Assembly: GCA_002335385.1 (NCBI GenBank)
Contig: DCVK01000016.1
Span: forward strand, 7,891 to 71,890
Origin: Candidatus Aminicenantes bacterium UBA2190
Lineage (GTDB): Bacteria; Acidobacteriota; Aminicenantia; UBA2199
Length of the DNA: 64,000 bases
Direction of reading: 5' to 3'
The notes under the pieces were generated by a model. That model was not told the origin of the DNA and searched no databases. It saw nothing but the letters and a program-made list of their open reading frames with translations. Every line of letters begins with the position of its first letter. The first letter of the stretch is position 1. Of this stretch, positions 54,424 through 62,092 are shown piece by piece. The translations under genes were made by a program, and so were the position numbers.

Positions 54424-55773
54424 ATGGGCTTGAACGTCGTTCTTCTCGGCCTCGGCCAGGTCGGCTCGCACCTGGCCAAAATACTGTCGCGCGAAAACCA
54501 TGACATCGTCGCCATCGACAGCGATCCCGCCCGCTCCCGCGAGGCCGACGAGACGCTGGACATCAAGGCCCTTCACGGTCAGGGCAGCGATCCCCGCCTG
54601 CTCGAAGAGGCCGGCATCGAGCGGGCTGACATGCTGATCGCCGTCACCGGCAACGATGAAGTGAACGTCGTGGCCTGCAGCATGGCCGCGCGCTACGGCG
54701 TGAAGCAGAAGATCGCCCGCATCCGCAACCCCGAATTCTTCGACCATCCGCCGCGCTTTGCATTCACCGACTGGGGCGTGGACCTGGCCATTCATCCCGA
54801 GCTGGAAACGGCCCGGGAAATCGTGCTCCTGATCAAGCGCAGCGCAGCCACCGATGTTCTGGAATTCGCCGACAATCGCGTGCAACTCATCGGCATGCGT
54901 ATCGACGCCACCTGCCCTCTCCTGCACAAGACCCTGGTGGAGGTCAACCAGAAGTTCCCCGAAAAGGTGTTCCGCGTGGTGGCCATCCTGCGCGGGCTCG
55001 AGACCATCATCCCCGGCGGCAACGACATCCTGCTCAACCGCGACCAGTTGTTCATCGTCGCCGCCAGCGCCGACATCCCCGCCATCATCGCCCTGATGGG
55101 CAAGTCCGAGGAGAAGCTGCAGCAGATCATGATCCTCGGCGGCGGCCGGGTCGGCCGGGCCACCGCCCGGCTCCTGGACCAGGAAAAGGACCTGGCCATC
55201 AAGCTTATCGATCCGGATGCCGACCGGGCGCTGACCTTGGCCGATGAAATGAAGAACACGCTGGTCATTCACGGCGACGGCCGCGATTTCAACCTTTTGT
55301 CCACCGAGGGCATCCTGGAGACCGACGCCCTCATCAGCGTCACCGAAGACGAGGAGACCAACATCCTGACCAGCCTGCTGGCCAAGCACTTCGGCGTGAC
55401 CAAGACCATCGCCCTGGTCAACCGCCGCGAATACATGTCGCTGATGGCGCCCATCGGCGTCAACGCCGCCGTCAACACGAACCTGGTCACGTCGAACGCC
55501 ATCCTGCGCCTCATCCGCCGCAAGGACGTCGTTTCCCTGGCCACCCTCCCGGGACTGGACGCCCAGGCCGTCGAGTACGTCGCCCACGCCGACTCGCGCA
55601 TCACCCGCAAGCCGCTGACCAAGGTCGATTTCCCCCGCGGCGTCATCGTCGGCGCCATCACCCGCGGCGACCAGGTCATCATTCCCGTCGGCGACACGCG
55701 CATTAAGGCCGACGACCACGTGATCGTCTTCTCCCTGCCCCAGGCGCTCCCCGATGTCGACAAGCTCTTTTAG
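54424..55773 (+). CDS. trkA: Trk potassium uptake regulator TrkA
   Basis: A 449-residue cytosolic protein with two RCK_N/RCK_C pairs. The first Rossmann motif is VVLLGLGQVGSHLAKIL with IDSDP binding the nucleotide ribose; the second is IMILGGGRVGRATARLL with LIDPDA. RCK_C domains lie at about 140-220 and 365-445. It gates TrkH in response to NAD(H)/ATP. It is 14 bp before trkH. Confidence 0.96.
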   Translation: MGLNVVLLGLGQVGSHLAKILSRENHDIVAIDSDPARSREADETLDIKALHGQGSDPRLLEEAGIERADMLIAVTGNDEVNVVACSMAARYGVKQKIARIRNPEFFDHPPRFAFTDWGVDLAIHPELETAREIVLLIKRSAATDVLEFADNRVQLIGMRIDATCPLLHKTLVEVNQKFPEKVFRVVAILRGLETIIPGGNDILLNRDQLFIVAASADIPAIIALMGKSEEKLQQIMILGGGRVGRATARLLDQEKDLAIKLIDPDADRALTLADEMKNTLVIHGDGRDFNLLSTEGILETDALISVTEDEETNILTSLLAKHFGVTKTIALVNRREYMSLMAPIGVNAAVNTNLVTSNAILRLIRRKDVVSLATLPGLDAQAVEYVAHADSRITRKPLTKVDFPRGVIVGAITRGDQVIIPVGDTRIKADDHVIVFSLPQALPDVDKLF

Positions 55774-55787
55774 CAGGTGAGCCTGCC

Positions 55788-57227
55788 GTGAACAGTGGAA
55801 TCGTCGGCCGCGTCTTGGGTTTCATCCTGCTGTTCGTCGGCATGTTCATGGCCCTTCCGGCGCTGTTCGCCTGGTATTACCGGGGCGGCGACCTGGCGTC
55901 CATCCTCATCTCATCGGCACTGACCATGGCCCTCGGCGGTTCGCTGATCCTGATTTTCCGCGCCCGGGGTGAGCTCATGCTGCGCGACAGCTTCGCGGTC
56001 GTGACGTTGGGCTGGCTGATCATATCGGCTCTCGGCGCCCTGCCGTTCTTTATCTCGGGCTATATTCCCTCCTTCACCGACGCCTTTTTCGAGAGCATAT
56101 CGGGTTTCACGACCACCGGCGCCTCCATCCTGGCTCGCGTCGAGGATCTGCCGCGCGGCCTGCTGTTCTGGCGCAGCTTGACCCACTGGCTCGGCGGCAT
56201 GGGCATCATCGTCCTCTCCCTGGCCATCCTGCCCATGACCGGCATCGGCGGCACCCAGTTGTACAAGGCCGAGATTCCCGGACCCACTCCGGACAAGATC
56301 ACGCCGCGCATCCGCCAGACGGCCAAAACGCTTTGGAAAGTGTACCTGCTGCTCACGCTCCTGGAAACCCTGCTGCTGATCATCGGCGGCCTTGACCTCC
56401 ACGAGGCTCTCTGTCAATCCTTCGGGACCATGGCCACCGGCGGCTTCTCGACCCGGACCGCTTCCATCGCCGGATTCAGCAGCATCTTCGTCGAGGCGGT
56501 CGTGCTCATCTTCATGTTCCTGGCGGGGATGAATTTCACCCTCCATTACCATTTTCTGAAGGGGAAAAAGACGGCCTTCTGGCATAGCGAGGAATTCCGC
56601 TTCTACCTGGGGATCATCGCCGTCTTCACCCTGCTCCTGACAGCCGACAATCTCCTGGCCGGGACCCTGCGGGCGGGAGGAGCGGTGCGCCATTCCATTT
56701 TCCAGGTCGTCTCCATCACCACCACCACGGGATTCGCAACTTCTGATTTCGGCATCTGGCCAGCCACGGCGCGGTTCGTCCTGCTGTTCCTGATGTTCGT
56801 CGGCGGCTGCGCCGGCTCGACCGGGGGCAGCATCAAGGTCATCCGCGTCCTGATCATCCTCAAACAGGGGTTGGCCGAGCTGAGGAAGCTGCTCCACCCG
56901 CGAGCCGTCATCCCGGTCCGGGTGGACGAGCGCACGGTTCATCCGGACGTGGTGGTCAACATCCTCGGCTTTCTGTTCCTCTATATCGGGCTGCTGTTCC
57001 TGTCCACCCTGGCCATGACCCTGATGGGGCTCGACATCCTTACCGCGTTTTCATCGGTTGCAGCCTCGATCGGGAACATCGGACCGGGCCTGGGCGCCGT
57101 GGGGCCGGCGGCCAACTACCAGCACATCCCGCTGGCGGGCAAGTGGCTGCTCTCCTTCTGCATGCTGGCCGGCCGCCTCGAGATCTACACCGTGTTCGTG
57201 CTCTTCACCCGCGATTTCTGGGAATAG
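55788..57227 (+). CDS. trkH: Trk potassium uptake channel TrkH
   Basis: A 479-residue membrane protein from GTG 55788 after AGGTGAG. The four pore loops with filter glycines are visible (ISGFTTTGAS, FGTMATGGFSTRT, ISITTTTGFATSDF, AASIGNIGPGLG), plus GGCAGSTGGSIKVIR. It carries K+ uptake with TrkA. Confidence 0.96.
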   Translation: MNSGIVGRVLGFILLFVGMFMALPALFAWYYRGGDLASILISSALTMALGGSLILIFRARGELMLRDSFAVVTLGWLIISALGALPFFISGYIPSFTDAFFESISGFTTTGASILARVEDLPRGLLFWRSLTHWLGGMGIIVLSLAILPMTGIGGTQLYKAEIPGPTPDKITPRIRQTAKTLWKVYLLLTLLETLLLIIGGLDLHEALCQSFGTMATGGFSTRTASIAGFSSIFVEAVVLIFMFLAGMNFTLHYHFLKGKKTAFWHSEEFRFYLGIIAVFTLLLTADNLLAGTLRAGGAVRHSIFQVVSITTTTGFATSDFGIWPATARFVLLFLMFVGGCAGSTGGSIKVIRVLIILKQGLAELRKLLHPRAVIPVRVDERTVHPDVVVNILGFLFLYIGLLFLSTLAMTLMGLDILTAFSSVAASIGNIGPGLGAVGPAANYQHIPLAGKWLLSFCMLAGRLEIYTVFVLFTRDFWE

Positions 57228-57289
57228 GGCGGGAACAGGACTTTCCCCAGCGTTCCCGCCTCCTGGCCAAAGCCCTCAACAAGGCCGGC

Positions 57290-57787
57290 TCATTTCGCTT
57301 TCATTTTCAGGTTGATGAAAAGAGAATGCTCGCCCTGCCGCCATTTCACGATGATCCGCGCGTCCTGGGTCTCGGCGCTGTATTCATCGTGGGGGGCGGT
57401 GGACTGGGGCGGGAAATCCCTGAGGTCCCGCACCAGCCATTCGCTCGTCGACCGCTTCAAGGCCTCAAGCTTCTCCAGGTAGGGCTGGCCGGCATCCCGC
57501 ATCAGGGTATAGTCCAGTTCGCAGCCGACCAGGGTGCCGGCATGGAAAGTAAGATCGAAGGCGGCCGTGCCCTCGGCGACGGTCGCCATCCAGCGGCATG
57601 AGCGCTCAGCGCAGCTCGCCGGGCCGTAATCCACGATCGCTTTCTTCACGGCGTCCATCTCCATGAACCACTGCAGGCCGAAGGGAAGGTAGAGCGCTTC
57701 CGAAGTGGCGGCAGGCCAGGGAAGCGGCCTGGCATTGACCTGGATCACGCAAGCCGTCAGGATCATCATGATGACGCATTTTTTCAT
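57290..57787 (-). CDS. Secreted protein, unknown
   Basis: A 165-residue protein from ATG 57787 behind GGGAGGG. Signal peptide KKCVIMMILTACVIQVNAR. The mature part has three Cys residues. No family is recognised. It is convergent with trkH (62 bp gap). Confidence 0.6.
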   Translation of the reverse strand: MKKCVIMMILTACVIQVNARPLPWPAATSEALYLPFGLQWFMEMDAVKKAIVDYGPASCAERSCRWMATVAEGTAAFDLTFHAGTLVGCELDYTLMRDAGQPYLEKLEALKRSTSEWLVRDLRDFPPQSTAPHDEYSAETQDARIIVKWRQGEHSLFINLKMKAK

Positions 57788-57929
57788 CTTCCCTCCTTGG
57801 GCTCGAAAGAAATCGATCCGCCCCGGCCGTGATTTTATTGCCGCGCCGGAAAAAAGTCAAACCCGCAAAGACAAGCTTTGCCCGGGAGGACAACGGCGCA
57901 AAGCAAACGGATCGTTGACCATGGCCGGC

Positions 57930-57958
57930 TTGACTTTGCAGTCGGCCACAAATAAACT
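57930..57958 (+). promoter_or_regulatory. Promoter candidate for the 57999 gene
   Basis: TTGACT (57930-57935), 17 bases, TAAACT (57953-57958), 40 bp before the ATG. Confidence 0.5.
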
Positions 57959-57998
57959 TACCATACCGTTTGCGAATACGGCGCCTCAAGGAGGGGAA

Positions 57999-58970
57999 AT
58001 GAAAGCGCGCGCCTTGGATACCCAATCCGCTGTCCGGCTACTGCCGGTGTTTTGTCTTGTCGCCTCCTTCCTTTCTCCCTGGTTGCCCGCTCAGGCGGTC
58101 CTGAACCATTCGGATGCCCTCACGGCCCTGATCCAGCAGGCCGACCGGACCTATGCCCGGGCCGCGAACACCTCCATCCAGCATTTTTTCAACAACATCC
58201 CGGTGAACGCGGCCATCATCCTGGGGCTGGCCATGCACGGCCAGAAGCGCATTGCCGATCCAAACCCGCAATATCTTAAGCACTACGAGGCCCTGCGCCG
58301 GGAAGCCCATGAGTTTCTCGAAGGACTGGCCAAGGCTCATCATTTCAGGAACCCCGTCGACGGCCAGCCGATGAACCGGCAGTCCCTGGCCGCGATCTTT
58401 GACAGCAACGCGTCGGGAGAACAAAACCAATGGGCGGTCCAGAACCGGTTGCCCAACCCGGCGGCCGTCCGCCAGCCCTTGATCCTGGATCGGGTCACGC
58501 CGCAATCGCTGGCCAAGCTCCACCTGAAGGACGATTCCAACTCTATCCGGTTGCTGGACCAGACCGCTCCCCCGGTGATCCAAGATGACCCCCGCCTCCG
58601 GCAAAACCCAGCGCCGCCACCCGGCTGCCCGGCCAGTTACGTGGTCGGCACTTGGTGGCTGCAAAAATCTTTCACCAAAACGATTCATCGATATGATATA
58701 ACCCAGACCGGTGACTGCACCTTCGTCATGCGATCCCCAGAAACGGCAGATCATCTCGAATTCCGTTATAGTGGAGAATGGTCCCGAGGTTTTCAGCATG
58801 ATAGTGGAATATGGATCCCTTCAGCACCTCGTTTCATCCTGACCCGCATCCGGAGCCAAAGTGGATGGGTCCAAAAGAATGAGGCAATTCATATCTACCG
58901 AAAACCGGGGGGCGATGAGATGCTTATTCTGTTGATTGATTTTAAGCTTTTTCGCAACAAGCCCAGGTGA
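57999..58970 (+). CDS. Secreted protein, unknown
   Basis: A 323-residue protein from ATG 57999 after AAGGAGG. Signal segment (about 13-33). The N-terminal half is helical and Gln/Asn/Ala-rich. The C-terminal part (about 205-320) begins GCPASYVVGTWW and looks like a small beta-barrel (calycin-like inference). No family is recognised. The gene ends 62 bp before the next start. Confidence 0.62.
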   Translation: MKARALDTQSAVRLLPVFCLVASFLSPWLPAQAVLNHSDALTALIQQADRTYARAANTSIQHFFNNIPVNAAIILGLAMHGQKRIADPNPQYLKHYEALRREAHEFLEGLAKAHHFRNPVDGQPMNRQSLAAIFDSNASGEQNQWAVQNRLPNPAAVRQPLILDRVTPQSLAKLHLKDDSNSIRLLDQTAPPVIQDDPRLRQNPAPPPGCPASYVVGTWWLQKSFTKTIHRYDITQTGDCTFVMRSPETADHLEFRYSGEWSRGFQHDSGIWIPSAPRFILTRIRSQSGWVQKNEAIHIYRKPGGDEMLILLIDFKLFRNKPR

Positions 58971-59032
58971 TGAAGCGGACGACGTGCCAGCCGATAGTCC
59001 ATAATCATTTAAAACTGAGGGAGGAAATGCGG

Positions 59033-60238
59033 ATGATGTTTTTTAGCAGAAACCATGTTCTCGCGGGCTTGACCTTGGTTCTGGCAATCTTACTCCCGGC
59101 CGCCCATGCCTGGGCGCAAAAACGGGATGCCCAGGACCGGATCGACGCCATCGAAGTCCGCAGCGACCAGGCCGCCAAGCAGCGGCGGCAGGTGCGCGAG
59201 GAGCTCAACCAGGCCGATCGCCTGGCCGGAATCGCGGCAGACTGGTTCCAGAAGAAGAGCCAGGTCGACACGGAGATCCGGCGCCTCGAGGAACAGAAAA
59301 GAAGCGGCGGCTTCAACATCTACGACACCCGGCAGCTGGACGACCAGCTGCAGGCCTTGCGCAGAAAGCTCGACGGCATCATGCGGCTGGATGGCGGACT
59401 GGCGATCGACGGCGTCCCGTTCAGCTCGCTTTTTCAACTACAGGAGGAGGTCAAGCGGAAAAACAGCGAGGCGCTGCAACTGAACGACGAATACATCCGG
59501 CTGACGCAGGAGCTGAGGGCCCTGGACCAGGAGCGGGACGCACTGCTCCCGCAAGCGCTGGACCAGGCAAAAACTCAACTTCGCTCCGACAAATCCACGC
59601 TCAGCTACCTGCGGGAGGACCTGGAGATGCTGCAGGAGCTGGTGGGCAACAACGGGCTCTGGATACTGCAGGGCGCGATAAAATTGGGCGCCATGGCCCC
59701 GCACATGTCCCGCGAGAGGGCCATCACCATGCTCACCAACGAATACATTCTCTCGGTCCAGTCCACTCCCGGGAAAAAGGTCGACCACCGGGAACTTGCC
59801 GAAAAGATCAAGAAATACCAGGCGGAATCGGAGGCGATCAAGCGCGAAGTGCGCGAGCGGATCATTCCGGAAAAGATCCGCGAGATCGAGGAACTGCAGC
59901 GCCGGGTCAGCCTGCTGGAGGGCGGCCCCCGCGAGATCAAGGGCTGTTGGGTCATCGTGGTGGGCAGCGGGAATTACCCGGTCGTCGAGATCGCCGGCAA
60001 CGCCCAGGGGGATTACGAGGCGATCCTGATCCATGTCGGGCAGCTCGACTTTTTCAGGCGCGGCAACCGGCTGTTCTCGGTCAGCCGGGTCAACGACGAC
60101 ACCTACGACGGCACCGAGCACTCCTTCACCGCCGATGGCCGCCCCGTGAAAGTCGCGCTGCGGCTCGTCATGAGCCGGGACGGAAAATCCATCAGCTATC
60201 GTGCCGACTCCATCCTGACGCTGCGCCGCTGCGATTGA
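59033..60238 (+). CDS. Secreted coiled-coil protein, unknown
   Basis: A 401-residue protein. ATG 59033 has 8-base spacing from GGGAGG (ATG 59027 is also possible). Signal peptide FFSRNHVLAGLTLVLAILLPAAHAWAQ. A long coiled coil (about 30-285; heptads rich in Glu, Arg, Leu and Gln) is followed by a beta-rich tail starting IKGCWVIVVGSGNYP. The tail starts similarly to the previous gene's GC..G.W block. No family is recognised. Confidence 0.65.
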   Translation: MMFFSRNHVLAGLTLVLAILLPAAHAWAQKRDAQDRIDAIEVRSDQAAKQRRQVREELNQADRLAGIAADWFQKKSQVDTEIRRLEEQKRSGGFNIYDTRQLDDQLQALRRKLDGIMRLDGGLAIDGVPFSSLFQLQEEVKRKNSEALQLNDEYIRLTQELRALDQERDALLPQALDQAKTQLRSDKSTLSYLREDLEMLQELVGNNGLWILQGAIKLGAMAPHMSRERAITMLTNEYILSVQSTPGKKVDHRELAEKIKKYQAESEAIKREVRERIIPEKIREIEELQRRVSLLEGGPREIKGCWVIVVGSGNYPVVEIAGNAQGDYEAILIHVGQLDFFRRGNRLFSVSRVNDDTYDGTEHSFTADGRPVKVALRLVMSRDGKSISYRADSILTLRRCD

Positions 60239-60294
60239 AGCGCCGGCCTTTTCTCAACCCGCAAACCTTGACCCCGCCAACAGTACTTTCGAAC

Positions 60295-60387
60295 AGGAAA
60301 AGCATGGCCACGCCAAGCCATGCGACCAGCGTGCCGCTGATCGCCCGGGACGTGATCCTATCCCTGAACAGGAAATGGGAGACCGGC
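60295..60387 (-). pseudogene. Duplicated 3' fragment of the EamA transporter gene
   Basis: These 93 bp match 60990-61082 at roughly 80-85% identity. On the minus strand they read SHFLFRDRITSRAISGTLVA, against SHFLFRERITSRAIIGTLVA in the intact gene. The rest of the transporter is missing and the original stop is lost. A secreted-protein gene sits between the two copies. Confidence 0.8.
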
Positions 60388-60403
60388 GGCGAAAGGGTGA
60401 AGG

Positions 60404-60865
60404 TCAGTCTTGGGCGGCCTGCCAGGTGCCGCTGCCGCGGCAGGGATCGGTGCTGCCGATCTCTTCCCAGGTGCCCTTGATCTGCCATTTGCCGAGCCGC
60501 TGGCATATGGTGCCCTTGAAATTGACCGTGTTGCCGCCGGGAGTGACGATGCTGCCCTCGAGCAGGCAGCAGCGACGCAGCCCCCGGCGCAGGGAGCCGG
60601 TCCAGTGGTTCAACGTCCCGGAGGAATCGACGATCGTTCCCCTTATGGACGCCGAGCACGGCTTCATCTGATGAATGACCATGGTGAACTTTTCCTTTAC
60701 CGGGGCCGGGCAGTTCGGCTTGGCATAATTAACCTGGAACCCCTTGTACTCGCCGGCAATGCAGCATAGTTCCAGGGATTGCGCCGGCAGGGAAATCGCT
60801 GACAACCAGCCAATGACGATCAATGCAAGAGCGACCGGGAATGCGCCATGATTTTTTTTGCTCAC
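60404..60865 (-). CDS. Small secreted Cys-rich protein, unknown
   Basis: A 153-residue protein from GTG 60865 after AGGAGG. Signal segment (ALALIVIGWLSAISLPAQS). The mature part has eight to nine Cys residues, including LCC, RCC and CRGSGTW. Repeated G-T-W/I patterns (GTICQRLGKWQIKGTWEEI) suggest a small beta-barrel. No family is recognised. It is flanked by direct repeats of the EamA gene end. Confidence 0.62.
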   Translation of the reverse strand: MSKKNHGAFPVALALIVIGWLSAISLPAQSLELCCIAGEYKGFQVNYAKPNCPAPVKEKFTMVIHQMKPCSASIRGTIVDSSGTLNHWTGSLRRGLRRCCLLEGSIVTPGGNTVNFKGTICQRLGKWQIKGTWEEIGSTDPCRGSGTWQAAQD

Positions 60866-60982
60866 AATTTCCTCCTGATTTTCTATCCTTAAATAGAAAA
60901 TACCCGGGAAAATCTCGTGAACAGTTTTCTTTCCTGCCCCGATTCGCATCCGGCGGCAGCCTTTTCCGGCGCCAGGGAAACG

Positions 60983-61891
60983 TCAGCTCAGGAAGAGCAT
61001 GACCACCCCGAACAGCGCGACCAGGGTGCCAATAATCGCCCGCGAGGTGATCCTTTCCCTGAACAGGAAATGGGAGACCGGCAGCAGCATCACCGGGGTG
61101 AGCGACATCAGCGTCGAGGCGACGCCGATATGGGCGTGGGCAATGGCCACCAGCGAGAGGGTAACGCCCAGGACCGGGCCGGTCAGCGAGCCGGCGGTGA
61201 TCTGCAGCAGCGCCCTGCCGTCCTTCATCGCGGCCAGGTGGCCGCGCAGCTTCCCCTGGAAGAGGTTGAGGAGCGCCAGCAGCAGTCCGGCGACGCCGAC
61301 GCGGACCAGGGTGGCGGAGATGGCCGAATAATCGCCGGCCAGCCCCAGCCGCGAAAACAGCAATCCCAGCGCCTGCCCAGCCGCGCCGCCTACTGCCAGC
61401 CATATGCCCAGGAATTTTTCCCGCGGCAACGCAGAGCCGGGATCACCCTCCGGCGCCGACCGTTCCGCCACCACCCAGGCGACGCCGCCGAGGGTCACCA
61501 CGATGCTGGCGATCTCCAGGATTCGCAGCGTCTCGCCCAGGAACGCCCAGGCCAGGAAGGCGCCGAAGACCGGTACCAGCAGCGCCAGCAGCATGGCCCG
61601 GCGCGGGCCGATGAGCAGGAAGGACTCGAACAGCATGGCGTCGCCGATGACGAAGCCGATCACGCCGGAGAGCCCCAGGTAAAACAATCTCTTGAGCTCG
61701 ATATCCACGGGCAACGGCGTGCCGAACAGCGCCCCGTGCAGCAGCAGCAGGGCCGGGAAGGCGATCCACAGGCGAACGGAGTTGACGGCGGACGAGCCCA
61801 CCCGCTTCCCGGCCAGGGTAAAGATCACCGAGTTGAACGACCAGCAGGCCGCCGTGAGCAACGCCGCGATCTCGCCAATTATTTGGGACAT
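60983..61891 (-). CDS. EamA/DMT-family transporter
   Basis: A 302-residue inner-membrane protein with ten predicted helices in two EamA repeats (ACWSFNSVIFTLAGKRVGSS near the start; GQALGLLFSRLGLAGDYSAI opening the second). It belongs to the drug/metabolite transporter superfamily, usually metabolite exporters. The substrate is unknown. Its last 31 codons are duplicated at 60295-60387. Confidence 0.9.
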   Translation of the reverse strand: MSQIIGEIAALLTAACWSFNSVIFTLAGKRVGSSAVNSVRLWIAFPALLLLHGALFGTPLPVDIELKRLFYLGLSGVIGFVIGDAMLFESFLLIGPRRAMLLALLVPVFGAFLAWAFLGETLRILEIASIVVTLGGVAWVVAERSAPEGDPGSALPREKFLGIWLAVGGAAGQALGLLFSRLGLAGDYSAISATLVRVGVAGLLLALLNLFQGKLRGHLAAMKDGRALLQITAGSLTGPVLGVTLSLVAIAHAHIGVASTLMSLTPVMLLPVSHFLFRERITSRAIIGTLVALFGVVMLFLS

Positions 61892-62092
61892 ATGAATTCC
61901 CCTCGGGGATCATTCAGGAAGCCGCATTATATCAGGAATCACGGTCATACATAAGAAGGCGGATCGCCCTGGGCACTCCCTCCCGGATCATGCGCCGAGT
62001 CCTCTGGGCAAAAAACGTCACGCGGCAGAGAGGAAATATCGCCGCAGGGAAAAAGTTTTTAAAGGGCCTGGTTGCGGCTGTATGCGCCCGGC

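Noticed and set aside
60192..60659. 155-codon minus-strand frame across the EamA fragment
   Set aside because: Only the part at 60295-60387 resembles a protein, and that is the duplicated transporter end; upstream it runs antisense-phase through the secreted gene.
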